Origin: Streptomyces sp. NRRL WC-3605
Lineage (GTDB): Bacteria > Actinomycetota > Actinomycetes > Streptomycetales > Streptomycetaceae
Assembly: GCF_001509795.1 (NCBI RefSeq)
Contig: NZ_LLZN01000002.1
Coordinates: 62,001 to 126,000, forward strand
Direction: 5' to 3'
Length of the DNA: 64,000 nt
Shown: in pieces, positions 18,756-26,602 of the stretch
How the letters are laid out: the number at the start of each line of letters is the position of its first letter
How positions within the stretch are numbered: the first letter of the stretch is position 1
Translations under genes and position numbers: made by a program
Notes under the pieces: generated by a model
What the model saw: only the letters and a program-made list of their open reading frames with translations
Databases searched by the model: none
Told to the model about the DNA's origin: nothing

Positions 18756-18782
18756 GGTAAGTTTGAAAAACAAACCCTTACC
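18756..18782. promoter_or_regulatory. Inverted repeat upstream of thioesterase gene
   Basis: GTTTG-AAAAA-CAAAC (18761-18775) is a perfect palindrome with 5-bp arms, framed by GGTAA (18756-18760) and TTACC (18778-18782) with a two-base bulge. It begins 17 bp upstream of the thioesterase start. It is strikingly A/T-rich for this genome. Regulator unknown. Confidence 0.45.
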
Positions 18783-18829
18783 CTGCATTCGGTTCGAAAA
18801 TCCAACCCACCTGGTCGGGTGCCGCTGAC

Positions 18830-19573
18830 TCACTCAGGAGGACGGTGTGCCATCACCATCCGCACCCGAGGGCTGCCGTCCCGCCGCGTCCCGAACCCGG
18901 GCAGCGGCTGCCAGGTCACCTCGAACCCGGCCTCCACGAGAGCCGCGCGCACCTCCGGCAGCCGGAAGGTCCGGTAGTACATGACGAACGGCGGCCGCCG
19001 GACGGCGTTGCGGACCCGCATCACCGCGTCGAACCCGAGCAGCGCCCAGTAGCCGGGGGACGAGGGGCGCGGCGGTGCCACGACCGGGAAGGCGAAGCGT
19101 CCGCCCGGCCGCAGGACGGAGTGGACCTGGCCGAAGAGGCCGGGCAGTTCGCGCGGCAGGAAGTGCCCGAACGCCCCGAAGCTCACCACCAGGTCGAAGG
19201 CGGCGGTGAACGGCAGGGCCCGGGCGTCCGCGCGCACCCAGCCCACCCGTGGCCCGGCGTCCGCGTTCCGGGCCGCGTCGCCCCGCTCCCGTGCGACCTC
19301 GAGCATGCCCGCGCTGAAGTCGACGCCGGTGACACCCCGCCGGCACAGCTCGGTCAGGACGCCCAGCCCCGCCCCCGTGCCGCAGCACAGGTCGAGGCCC
19401 TCGTCGTAGGGGCCGCCGCGCGCGAGGGCCGCGGTCACGGCGGTCAGCACGGAGTCCGGGGTCCGGAAGGGCGTGTGGTCGAACTTGGGGGCGAGCAGGT
19501 CGTAGCCGCGCTCGACCGACGACAGGGCATGGACGGTGAGTTCGCGCAGGCCGGGACCCTCGGGACCGAACAT
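18830..19573 (-). CDS. Class I SAM-dependent methyltransferase
   Basis: A 247-residue methyltransferase of the UbiE/type-11 small-molecule group. Motif I is GLDLCCGTGAGLGVL, motif II VTGVDFSAGMLEVAR, and FDLVVSFGAFGHFLPREL is the post-II acidic region; SVLRPGGRFAFPV is motif III. It starts 4 bp after the PadR gene on the same strand, so both are almost certainly cotranscribed and the regulator probably controls it. The substrate is not evident; the aromatic-rich C-terminus (RPPFVMYYRTFRLPEV) suggests a medium-sized hydrophobic acceptor, but that is weak. Confidence 0.88.
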   Translation of the reverse strand: MFGPEGPGLRELTVHALSSVERGYDLLAPKFDHTPFRTPDSVLTAVTAALARGGPYDEGLDLCCGTGAGLGVLTELCRRGVTGVDFSAGMLEVARERGDAARNADAGPRVGWVRADARALPFTAAFDLVVSFGAFGHFLPRELPGLFGQVHSVLRPGGRFAFPVVAPPRPSSPGYWALLGFDAVMRVRNAVRRPPFVMYYRTFRLPEVRAALVEAGFEVTWQPLPGFGTRRDGSPRVRMVMAHRPPE

Positions 19574-19577
19574 CGGC

Positions 19578-20135
19578 TCACCCCGCCGCGACGCGTCGTC
19601 CGAGGACCGCGAGGACGCGGTCGCACCAGCGCAGGTTCTCCTCCTCGAAGGAGATGCCGGCCAGCAGTGTCAGATACGGCCCGACGCGTTCCGCCTCCTC
19701 CAGGTACGCGTCCTCGGTGCGCCCGTCCAGGAGGCGTTCACGGACGCGTTCGTAGCGGTCGAGCTTGCCGCGTGCCCAGCCCCGCCGCTCCTCGACCAGG
19801 GCGCGGGCGGTCTCGGGATCGTCCATCGCCTGCACCTTGATCAGCAGTTCGTCGCGGATGGCGGTGGGCCGCCGGGGCGGCTCGGCCGCGAAGCCGCGCA
19901 GTTCCTCGCGGCCGGCGGCCGTGAGGGTGAACATCCGCTTGTTGGGCCGCCGTTCCTGCTGTACGAACCGGGCCTCGACGAGGCCGTCCTGGGCGAGGCG
20001 TTCGAGTTCGCGGTAGAGCTGCTGCGGGGTCGCGGGCCAGAAGTTCGCGAACGAGATGTCGAAGATCTTGGACAGCTCGTAGCCCGAGGCCTCGCCCTCC
20101 AGCAGGGCGGCCAGCACGGCGTACTTGAGGGACAT
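19578..20135 (-). CDS. PadR-family transcriptional regulator
   Basis: A 185-residue PadR regulator: winged helix at residues 1-75 (MSLKYAVLAALLEGEASGYEL...FWPATPQQLYRELERLAQDGLV) and a helical C-terminal dimerisation region. The ATG at 20135 gives the canonical MSLKYA N-terminus; the frame extends 13 codons upstream into the promoter. It is divergent from the SnoaL-like gene at 20207 and 4 bp ahead of a methyltransferase gene. The intergenic palindrome at 20179-20190 is a likely operator for both directions. Confidence 0.92.
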   Translation of the reverse strand: MSLKYAVLAALLEGEASGYELSKIFDISFANFWPATPQQLYRELERLAQDGLVEARFVQQERRPNKRMFTLTAAGREELRGFAAEPPRRPTAIRDELLIKVQAMDDPETARALVEERRGWARGKLDRYERVRERLLDGRTEDAYLEEAERVGPYLTLLAGISFEEENLRWCDRVLAVLGRRVAAG

Positions 20136-20178
20136 GTGGACACCGTAACAGCGGGTGATTATTGTCAACCGCACCTAC

Positions 20179-20190
20179 TCAACTAATTGA
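20179..20190. promoter_or_regulatory. Palindrome-like element between padR and SnoaL-like gene
   Basis: TCAACTAATTGA is an imperfect 12-bp palindrome lying 17 bp before the SnoaL-like start and 44 bp before the PadR start. It resembles the centre of the palindrome at the other padR operon (TGCAACTAGTTGCA). Candidate PadR operator. Confidence 0.45.
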
Positions 20191-20206
20191 CTATGAGGTG
20201 ATCCGG

Positions 20207-20605
20207 ATGCACGCGTTCCGTGCGGCGGTCGAGGCGGGCGACACCGACGCCATCGAGGCTCTGCTGGCGGAGGACGTCGTCTTCACCAGCCCGGTGGTGT
20301 TCAAGCCGTACACCGGCAAGGCGATCACGGCGTCGATCCTGCGCGGGGTCGTCCGGGTCTTCGAGGACTTCCGGTACATCCGCGAGATCCACGACGAGGG
20401 CGGCCGCGAGCACGCGCTCGTCTTCACCGCACGGGTCGGCGACAAGCAGATCACGGGGTGCGACTTCCTGTCGGTGGACGAGGACGGGCTGATCGACGAC
20501 TTCATGGTCATGGTGCGCCCGCTGTCCGGCGCCCAGGCGCTGGCCGAGGCCATGGGAGCCCAGTTCGACCAGATCCTGGCGGACGCCGAGGCGCGCTCCG
20601 CGTAG
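20207..20605 (+). CDS. SnoaL-like (NTF2-fold) protein
   Basis: A 132-residue cone-shaped NTF2-fold protein of the SnoaL-like group, which includes polyketide cyclases, hydroxylases and ketosteroid isomerase-like enzymes. Marks are FRAAVEAGDTDAIEALLAED at the start, FTSPVVFKPYTGKAIT, then FEDFRYIREI and ALVFTARVGDKQITGCDFL. The ATG at 20207 has GAGGTG 7 bp upstream; an upstream TTG in frame is unlikely. It is divergently transcribed from padR-methyltransferase and may belong to the same PadR regulon. No specific substrate can be inferred. Confidence 0.85.
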   Translation: MHAFRAAVEAGDTDAIEALLAEDVVFTSPVVFKPYTGKAITASILRGVVRVFEDFRYIREIHDEGGREHALVFTARVGDKQITGCDFLSVDEDGLIDDFMVMVRPLSGAQALAEAMGAQFDQILADAEARSA

Positions 20606-20702
20606 GCGTTCACCGGCCGGCCCTCGGCCGGCGGAGACGGCGGCTCCCCCGAGCCGCCGTCCACCCGTTTCACGGGACTTCTCGCCACGCGCCGAATGCG
20701 CG
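20606..20702. other. Intergenic stretch with terminator and start of the rho promoter
   Basis: Together with the leader that follows (to 20943) this makes a 338-bp gap between genes. It holds the terminator of the SnoaL-like gene at 20636-20661 and the upstream part of the rho promoter. Nothing else was seen. Confidence 0.5.
20636..20661 (+). terminator. Stem-loop terminator after SnoaL-like gene
   Basis: A perfect 11-bp stem (20636-20646 with 20651-20661) and a CCCC loop, 30 bp beyond the stop. It should separate the SnoaL-like gene from the rho promoter. Confidence 0.75.
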
Positions 20703-20943
20703 TGCTACCGTCGAGTCAGCACTTGTGTACGCCCCGTCGTGGGCGCCGGTGCTGATCTTCTCCCGAGTTCGCCGGTCGGCGTACCGGTGGCTTTCTCCTT
20801 CCACCTCTGTGACGAGCGGTTCGCACCGTTCGACGAGGTGCTGTTCCCCCCGCATGCGAAGGCCCGTTCCACGCCTTCCCGTCTCCGCGGCCTCCCTTCC
20901 CCTACGCCTGTTCCCTGCCCTCCGTCCGAAAGGACCCCGCACC
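20703..20943 (+). promoter_or_regulatory. Promoter and long C-rich leader of the short rho gene
   Basis: TGCTAC at 20703-20708 looks like a -10 box, giving a leader of about 230 nt. From about 20800 the transcript would be rich in C and U and poor in G, with runs such as TTTCTCCTTCCACCTCT and CCTCCCTTCCCCTACGCC. An unstructured C-rich leader is what Rho binds (a rut site), and rho genes are known to autoregulate by premature termination in their leaders. The -10 assignment and autoregulation are inference. Confidence 0.5.
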
Positions 20944-22083
20944 ATGACCACCACACTCGAACACCCCCCGGCCGCACGACAGCGGAGCGCCGTCCACGCC
21001 GTCACCGGCGTGCTCGACGTCGACGCGAGCGGGAAGGGACATCTGCGGGCCACGAACCTGCTCCCCTCCCCCGCCGACCCGCAGGTCTCCCCCGCGCTGA
21101 TCCGCCGGTACGGCCTGCGCAAGGGCGACCTCGTCGACGGCGAACGCGGCGACCGCCGCACCCTCACCGACGTCGTCCGCGTCAACGGGCGCGCCCCCGG
21201 CGGCGACCGGCCCCTCTTCGCCGACCTCACCCCGCTGCACCCCCGCGAGCGCATCCGCCTGGAGCATCCGGCGTCCGGACCGGCCGGGCGGGCCGCCGAC
21301 CTGATGGCCCCCGTCGGCAAGGGGCAGCGCGGGCTGATCGTGGCCCCGCCCAAGACGGGCAAGACCGTGCTGCTCCAGCAGATCGCGGCGGCCGTCGCCG
21401 GCAACCACCCGGAGTGCCGGCTGATGGTCGTCCTCCTGGACGAACGCCCTGAGGAGGTCACCGACATGCGGCGCTCCGTGCGCGGCGAGGTGTACGCCTC
21501 GACCTTCGACCGGGCGCCCAGGCAGCACATCGCGCTGGCCGAGCTGGTCGTCGAGCGGGCCAAGCGGCTCGTGGAGGCCGGTGAGGACGTCGTCGTGCTC
21601 TTCGACTCGCTGACCCGGCTGTGCCGGGCGCACAACAACGCGGCCGCGTCCGGCGGCCGCACCCTGAGCGGCGGCGTCGACGCGGCCGCGCTGCAGGGGC
21701 CGAAGCGGTTCTTCGGCGCCGCGCGGCTCGCCGAGGAGGGCGGCTCGCTCACCATCCTCGCCACGGCCCTCGTGGAGACGGGGTCCCGGGCCGACGACTT
21801 CTTCTTCGAGGAGCTCAAGAGCACCGGCAACATGGAGCTGCGGCTCAGCCGGGAGCTGGCCTCCCGCCGGGTCTTCCCCGCCATCGAGATCGACCCGTCC
21901 GGCACCCGCCGCGAGGAACTTCTGCTGTCCCCAGCCGAGTTGACCGTCGTAAGGGGTCTGCGCCGGGCCCTGCGCGCCCGCGACGGCCTCAGCGGAACCG
22001 AGACCCTGCTGGAGCGGATGCGGGAGACCCCGGACAACGCCACCTTCCTGCGGCGCATCCAGCCGACCCTGCCGGGCGCCTGA
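20944..22083 (+). CDS. rho: Short Rho-type transcription termination factor
   Basis: A hexameric RNA-dependent ATPase of the Rho family. At 379 residues it is far shorter than the main actinobacterial Rho, which carries a large N-terminal extension. All core parts are present: a short RNA-binding (CSD-like) region before residue 120, Walker A APPKTGKT (134-141), LLDERPEEVTDM (164-175), Walker B VVVLFDSLTR (216-225) and the Q/R-loop region GGVDAAALQGPKRFFGAARL. The N-terminal helix bundle is absent. The ATG is chosen because it starts the Rho homology; AAAGGA lies 10 bp upstream. A second, specialised or regulatory Rho is likely. Confidence 0.9.
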   Translation: MTTTLEHPPAARQRSAVHAVTGVLDVDASGKGHLRATNLLPSPADPQVSPALIRRYGLRKGDLVDGERGDRRTLTDVVRVNGRAPGGDRPLFADLTPLHPRERIRLEHPASGPAGRAADLMAPVGKGQRGLIVAPPKTGKTVLLQQIAAAVAGNHPECRLMVVLLDERPEEVTDMRRSVRGEVYASTFDRAPRQHIALAELVVERAKRLVEAGEDVVVLFDSLTRLCRAHNNAAASGGRTLSGGVDAAALQGPKRFFGAARLAEEGGSLTILATALVETGSRADDFFFEELKSTGNMELRLSRELASRRVFPAIEIDPSGTRREELLLSPAELTVVRGLRRALRARDGLSGTETLLERMRETPDNATFLRRIQPTLPGA

Positions 22084-22176
22084 CACGCGGGCGGGCATCG
22101 CCCGTCCGGGTGCCGCAGCGGCCCGACCGGCCGGGGCAGCGCCCCGTGACGGCCTCCCGTTCCTACGTTGAGCAGT

Positions 22177-23334
22177 ATGAAGATCGGATTTACTGCCCGG
22201 ACCCTCCTGTCCGCCTGCGCCCTCGGCGCGGCCGGCCTGCTGGCGCTGGCGCCCGCCTCCGCGTCCGCGCTCACCGGGCACGACCCCGACCCGCCCCGCG
22301 GGCCCCGCGCGACTCCGCCCCCCGCGCTGCTGTACCGGTCCGGCACCCAGGTGCGGCCGCACGCGGACGCGCCCGCGCTGCCCAGGCTCTCCGCGCGCTC
22401 CTGGCTGGTGGCCGACGCCGGCTCGGGCGAGGTCCTCGCCGCGCACGAGGCGCACCGCCCGCTGCCGCCCGCCAGCACCCTCAAGACCCTGTTCGCCCTC
22501 ACGGTGCTGCCCACGCTGCCCGCCGGTGTCCCGCACACCGTGCGCCCCCAGGACCTCGCGGGCATCGGTGCCGGCAGCAGCCTGGTCGGCGTCGCGGAGG
22601 GCCGGACGTACCGCGTCGCCGACCTGTGGCGGGGGGTGTTCCTCAGCTCGGGCAACGACGCCGTCCACGTGCTGGCCTCGCTCAACGGCGGCTGGCGGGA
22701 GACGGCGGAGCGGATGCAGGAGAAGGCTCGGGCCCTGGGCGCCCTCGACACCCGGGTGCTGTCGCCGGACGGCTACGACACCCCCGGCCAGGTGTCGTCG
22801 GCGTACGACCTGGCGGTGTTCGGCCGAGCGGGGCTGCGCAACGCCGACTTCGCGCGGTACTGCGGTACGGCGGAGGCCCTGTTCCCCGGCGTCGGCGGCC
22901 GGGCGTACGGGATCCGCAACACCAACCGGTTGCTGACCGGCGCGGACGGGGTGGCGCGCTACCCCGGCGCGATCGGCGTCAAGAACGGATACACCACCGA
23001 GGCGGGCAACACCCTGATCGCCGCCGCGCGCCGTGGCGGGCGCACCCTCGTGGTGACGGTGCTCAACCCCAGGGCGGGCGGCGGGCACCCCGTGTACGAG
23101 GAGGCGGCCGCCCTGCTCGACTGGGGCTTCGGCGCGGCCGGGCACGTCGAACCGGTCGGATCGCTCGACGGCCGCAGGGCTCGCCCCGGCCCGGGGCCCA
23201 GCGCGGAGCCTGTGGCGTCCGCCCCGGGGCCCGGGAAGGAGGCGGCGGGCTGGGCGGAGGCGTGTGCGATCGCCGGTGCGGCCGGCGTGGGGGCGGGTGC
23301 CGTGTCGCTGGCGACGCGGGGACGCACGCAGTGA
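22177..23334 (+). CDS. D-alanyl-D-alanine carboxypeptidase (S11)
   Basis: A secreted low-molecular-weight penicillin-binding protein that trims the terminal D-Ala from peptidoglycan stem peptides. Of 385 residues, 1-31 form a signal peptide (ACALGAAGLLALAPASASA). Active-site motifs: SxxK at residues 100-103 (STLK), SGN at 158-160, and GVKNGYTTEAG, where KNG replaces the usual KTG. The C-terminus has an alanine/glycine-rich weakly hydrophobic segment (CAIAGAAGVGAGAVSLA) that may be a membrane anchor. An in-frame TTG three codons upstream is an alternative start; neither has a strong ribosome binding site. Confidence 0.9.
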   Translation: MKIGFTARTLLSACALGAAGLLALAPASASALTGHDPDPPRGPRATPPPALLYRSGTQVRPHADAPALPRLSARSWLVADAGSGEVLAAHEAHRPLPPASTLKTLFALTVLPTLPAGVPHTVRPQDLAGIGAGSSLVGVAEGRTYRVADLWRGVFLSSGNDAVHVLASLNGGWRETAERMQEKARALGALDTRVLSPDGYDTPGQVSSAYDLAVFGRAGLRNADFARYCGTAEALFPGVGGRAYGIRNTNRLLTGADGVARYPGAIGVKNGYTTEAGNTLIAAARRGGRTLVVTVLNPRAGGGHPVYEEAAALLDWGFGAAGHVEPVGSLDGRRARPGPGPSAEPVASAPGPGKEAAGWAEACAIAGAAGVGAGAVSLATRGRTQ

Positions 23335-23344
23335 CCGGGGTGGG

Positions 23345-24283
23345 TCAGAAGACCGACACGCCGGTCAGCGTGGTGAACCGGTCGAGGGCCGCCACGCCGG
23401 CCACCGAGTTGCCGCGCTCGTCCAGCCCGGGGCTCCACACGCACAGCGTGCAGCGGCCGGGGACGACGGCGATGATGCCGCCGCCCACCCCGCTCTTGCC
23501 GGGCAGGCCCACCCGGTAGGCGAAGTCGCCCGCGGCGTCGTACGTACCGCAGGTCAGCATGATCGCGTTGATCTGCTTGGCCTGGCTGCGGCTGAGCAGC
23601 CGGGAGCCGTCGGCACGGACGCCGTGCCGGGCCAGGAACATGGTCGCCAGCGCGAGGTCCGCGCAGGACGCCGTGATCGAGCACTGCCGGAAGTACGCGT
23701 CCAGCAGCTCCGGCACCGGGTTGTCGATGTTGCCGTAGGACGCCATCAGGTGGGCCAGGGCGGCGTTGCGGTCGCCGTGCGCGGTCTCGGAGGCGGCCAC
23801 GTCGTGGTCGAAGTCCAGGCCGGCGTCGCCGCTCTCGGCGCGCAGGAAGGACAGCAGCTCGCCCGCCGCGTCGCCGGTGCGGGTGTGCAGGCGGTCGGTG
23901 ACGACGAGGGCGCCGGCGTTGATGAACGGGTTGCGCGGGATGCCGTTCTCGTACTCCAGCTGCACCAGCGAGTTGAAGGGGTTGCCGGACGGCTCGCGGC
24001 CCACGTGCTCCCACAGCGCGTCGCCCTCGCGGGCCAGGTCCAGGGCGAGGGTGAACACCTTGGTGATGGACTGCGTGGAGAACGGCTCGCGCCAGTCCCC
24101 CACGCCGTACACGGTGCCGTCGAGCTCGGCGACCGCCATGCCGAAGCTGCGCGGGTCGCGGGCCGCGAGCGCCGGGATGTAGTCGGCGGGCCGGCCCCGC
24201 CCAGGGGTCCGGCCGATCTCCTCGGCGATGCGCTCCAGGACCGGCTGGAAGGTCAGGGACGACGTCGACGCTGCCATGATCAC
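23345..24283 (-). CDS. glsA: Glutaminase A
   Basis: Serine-dependent glutaminase that hydrolyses glutamine to glutamate and ammonia in the cytoplasm. The 312-residue product matches bacterial glutaminase A throughout: DYIPALAARDPRSFGMAV, FSTQSITKVFTLALDL with the nucleophilic serine in the SxxK-like SITK, NPFINAGALVVTDRL, and GLPGKSGVGGGIIAVVP near the end. The GTG at 24283 has GGAAGGG at 6 bp; an ATG two codons on is the alternative. It lies 49 bp downstream of an asparaginase gene and is probably cotranscribed, forming an amide-nitrogen-releasing unit with the FadR-type regulator. Confidence 0.95.
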   Translation of the reverse strand: MIMAASTSSLTFQPVLERIAEEIGRTPGRGRPADYIPALAARDPRSFGMAVAELDGTVYGVGDWREPFSTQSITKVFTLALDLAREGDALWEHVGREPSGNPFNSLVQLEYENGIPRNPFINAGALVVTDRLHTRTGDAAGELLSFLRAESGDAGLDFDHDVAASETAHGDRNAALAHLMASYGNIDNPVPELLDAYFRQCSITASCADLALATMFLARHGVRADGSRLLSRSQAKQINAIMLTCGTYDAAGDFAYRVGLPGKSGVGGGIIAVVPGRCTLCVWSPGLDERGNSVAGVAALDRFTTLTGVSVF

Positions 24284-24332
24284 ATCATGCCCTTCCGAGG
24301 GTTCCCGCGTGTCCCGCGGCCGGGTCCGGCCG

Positions 24333-25343
24333 TCAGGCCGGGGCCGGCGTGGGCTCCAGCGCGGGGACGGGCCGCACCCGGCCGACCTCGCGGCCGCCGC
24401 CCAGCAGGGCCTCTCCCCGGAACTCGGCGAGCGACGCGGGGTCGACGCCGGCCCACGCGAGCGCCGCCGCGGCGACCGGGACGCGCGCCCGGTCGGCCCC
24501 GTCGGCGATCTTCACGGCGACGGCCCGTCCGTCCGGGAGGGCGGCGACCTGCACGCCCTCGAAGCCGTCCTTGGCGAGCAGTCCGGGCACCGCCCGCATG
24601 AGGGCCGCGACGTCCCGGCCCGAGCCGGAGGCCATCTCGGCGTGGGTGCGCATGGCGTCCGCGACACGCGCCTCGGGGGTGCCGGGCGCGGCCGTGGTGA
24701 TCCGGGCGGCGGCGCGCGCCAGCCCGTGCAGCGACACGGAGAACAGCGGCGCCCCGCACCCGTCGACGCTCACCCGGGCCACGCGCTGCCCGGTGAGGTC
24801 CTCGACGATCTCGGCGATGGCCTGCTGGAGCGGGTGGGCGGGGTCGAGGTAGTCGTCCAGGGACCAGCCGTTGAGCCGGCACGTGTACAGCATGGCCGCG
24901 TGCTTGCCGGAGCAGTTCTGGGCGAGCCGGGACGGCGGACGGCCCTCGCGCACCCAGGTGTCCCGCACGACCGGGTCGTACGGCAGGTCCGGGACGTTGC
25001 GCAGGTCGTCCTCGGTGAGTCCGGCGAGTTCGAGGATGCGCCGGGTGCCCGCGAGGTGGCGTTCCTCGCCGGAGTGGCTGGCCGCGGCGAGCGACAGCAG
25101 GTCCCCGTCGAGCGGGAGTCCGGCGCGCACCATGGCGACCGCCTGGACGGGCTTGATCGCGGAGCGCGGGTAGAAGGCGGCCTCGATGTCGCCGAGCTGG
25201 AACCGTACGGCGCCGTCGGGGCCGAGGACGACGACGGAGCCGTGGTGGATTCCCTCGATGACGCCGCTGCGTATCAGGTGGGCGACGGGGGCGTGGAGAG
25301 GGGCGCGGACAAGGGGTGCGTCCGCCATGGTGCTGGTGTACAT
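24333..25343 (-). CDS. L-asparaginase II family protein (thermolabile AnsA type)
   Basis: A 336-residue asparaginase of the thermolabile L-asparaginase (asparaginase II) family seen in actinobacteria and rhizobia, unrelated to the Escherichia coli enzymes. Marks: GVIEGIHHGSVVVLG, FYPRSAIKPVQAVAMV (a serine-lysine pair like that of penicillin-binding folds), ASHSGEERHL, QNCSGKHAAML and VDGCGAPLFSVSLHGLARA. ATG 25343 has AGG 6 bp upstream; a second ATG five codons later lacks one. It sits 50 bp after a FadR-type regulator and 49 bp before glutaminase, all on one strand, so the three are likely an operon for asparagine and glutamine use. Confidence 0.92.
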   Translation of the reverse strand: MYTSTMADAPLVRAPLHAPVAHLIRSGVIEGIHHGSVVVLGPDGAVRFQLGDIEAAFYPRSAIKPVQAVAMVRAGLPLDGDLLSLAAASHSGEERHLAGTRRILELAGLTEDDLRNVPDLPYDPVVRDTWVREGRPPSRLAQNCSGKHAAMLYTCRLNGWSLDDYLDPAHPLQQAIAEIVEDLTGQRVARVSVDGCGAPLFSVSLHGLARAAARITTAAPGTPEARVADAMRTHAEMASGSGRDVAALMRAVPGLLAKDGFEGVQVAALPDGRAVAVKIADGADRARVPVAAAALAWAGVDPASLAEFRGEALLGGGREVGRVRPVPALEPTPAPA

Positions 25344-25393
25344 CACTGCCTGGGGGTCGTGGGTCGGTGAGGGGTGGCCGGCCGTCACGGGGG

Positions 25394-26149
25394 TCACGTG
25401 GCGGGCCTGGGGTTCGGGGGCCGGTGCCCGGCGGCAGGGGTGGCGCCGTCGGGCCGCCCGCGGCGCACGATGTCGGTGAGGGTGGTGCCGACGCGGTCGA
25501 GGTGGTGGGTCATGGCCTCGGCGGCGTCGGGTTCGCTGCCGTCGGTCAGGGCCCGGAGGATCGCGCGGTGTTCGCGGTCGGACTGCTCGCGGCGGCCGCC
25601 CAGTTCGTTGAGGAAGGCCGACTGGCGGGCCAGCGCGTCGCGGATCTCCTCGATGACCCGCCGGAAGACGGGGTTCTGGGCGGCCTCGGCGACGCCGAGG
25701 TGGAAGAGGGTGTCCATCGCGACCCACGCGGTGGTGTCCGTCTCCCGCTCCATGCGGTCCAGCAGGTGGGCGAGGTGGTCGAGGTTCTCCGGGGTTCGGC
25801 GCCGTGCCGCGTACCCGGCGACCGGGATCTCGACGTGCCGGCGCACCTCCATCAGGTCGCCTGCCGTGTAGTCGCCGAACACGGGTTCCTCGACGCTGCT
25901 CGCGACGACGAAGGTGCCCTTGCCCGTCTTGGAGACGGTCAGCCCCATGGTCTGCAAGGCCCGCAGGGCCTCCCGCAGCACGGGCCGGCTGATCTCCAGG
26001 GTGCGGCACAGCTCCGCCTCGGAGGGCAGTTTGTCGCCCACGGCGTAGTCGCCGCGCTCGATGGCGTCGCGCAGGTGCGCCAGCACGGCTTCCATGGCGC
26101 TGACCCGGCGCGGCGGCTGTCCGGCTGTCCGGCTGTCTGACAGGTTCAC
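25394..26149 (-). CDS. FadR-type (FCD) GntR-family regulator
   Basis: A GntR regulator of the FadR subfamily with a winged helix (about 20-85: DKLPSEAELCRTLEISRPVLREALRALQTMGL) and an all-helical FCD ligand-binding domain (about 95-235) with the metal-binding-type DTLFHLGVAEAAQNP motif. It heads the asparaginase-glutaminase operon and probably controls it in response to an acidic metabolite. The GTG at 26149 is used, 251 residues; ATG 26095 would give 233 residues and would place the 11-bp palindrome at 26133-26143 upstream of, not inside, the coding region. Neither has a good ribosome binding site. Confidence 0.9.
   Translation of the reverse strand: MNLSDSRTAGQPPRRVSAMEAVLAHLRDAIERGDYAVGDKLPSEAELCRTLEISRPVLREALRALQTMGLTVSKTGKGTFVVASSVEEPVFGDYTAGDLMEVRRHVEIPVAGYAARRRTPENLDHLAHLLDRMERETDTTAWVAMDTLFHLGVAEAAQNPVFRRVIEEIRDALARQSAFLNELGGRREQSDREHRAILRALTDGSEPDAAEAMTHHLDRVGTTLTDIVRRGRPDGATPAAGHRPPNPRPAT
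26133..26143. promoter_or_regulatory. Palindrome CTGTC-T-GACAG
   Basis: An 11-bp palindrome with one central base, sharing the core TGTC-N-GACA with a second copy at 26214-26224. It overlaps the first codons of the FadR-type gene if GTG 26149 is the start, or lies upstream if ATG 26095 is used. Candidate autoregulatory site. Confidence 0.45.
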
Positions 26150-26207
26150 GGGATCGATGGTCCGTTCGAGTGGCGGTTCCTGTCAAGCGGCGTGCTCACG
26201 GGCGTCC

Positions 26208-26230
26208 TAGGGGGTGTCAGACACCCCCTA
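26208..26230 (-). terminator. Hairpin at the end of the crcB operon
   Basis: TAGGGGGTGT (26208-26217) and ACACCCCCTA (26221-26230) form a perfect 10-bp stem with a CAG loop. The last three bases are the stop codon of the minus-strand crcB. It contains the palindrome at 26214-26224, so it could serve as terminator, operator or both. Confidence 0.6.
26214..26224. promoter_or_regulatory. Palindrome GTGTC-A-GACAC
   Basis: Second copy of the TGTC-N-GACA core, 81 bp from the first and 65 bp upstream of the FadR-type GTG. The spacing suggests two operators around one promoter. It is also the inner part of the crcB-end hairpin, which may be its real role. Confidence 0.4.
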
Positions 26231-26602
26231 CGCCCAGACCGCCTCGGCGATCGTGACGCCCAGGAAGACGGCGCCGAGGCCCGCGACCAGGCTGCCCGCC
26301 ACGTTCGCGAGCGCGTAGCGCCCCGCCCCGGTCTCGGTGAGCCGCAGAGTCTCGTAGGAGAACGTCGAGTACGTGGTGAGGGCGCCGCACAGGCCGGTGC
26401 CGATGAGCAGCCGGAGGTGGGAGTCCGCCGCGCCGGCGGCGACGGCGCCGGTGAGCAGGCCGAGGACGAGACAGCCGGCGATGTTGACGGTGAAGGTGCC
26501 CCACGGGAACACCGAGTCGTGGCGGGACTGCACCGCGCGGTCGGTGAGGTAGCGCAGGGGCGCGCCGACGGCGGCTCCCGCGATGACCAGGAGCCAGTTC
26601 AC
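26228..26602 (-). CDS. crcB: Fluoride exporter CrcB (second copy)
   Basis: One half of a dual-topology fluoride channel of the Fluc/CrcB family, which lowers cytoplasmic fluoride. The 124-residue product has four hydrophobic helices; [27 protein letters not shown] with the conserved Asn, and [12 protein letters not shown] with the TTxSTF phenylalanine box are visible. The GTG at 26602 overlaps the stop of the PII-like gene as GTGA, and GGGGAG lies 13 bp upstream. Actinobacteria usually carry two crcB genes, which may form a heterodimer; the partner is at 26970-27431. Confidence 0.93.
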   Translation of the reverse strand: MNWLLVIAGAAVGAPLRYLTDRAVQSRHDSVFPWGTFTVNIAGCLVLGLLTGAVAAGAADSHLRLLIGTGLCGALTTYSTFSYETLRLTETGAGRYALANVAGSLVAGLGAVFLGVTIAEAVWA

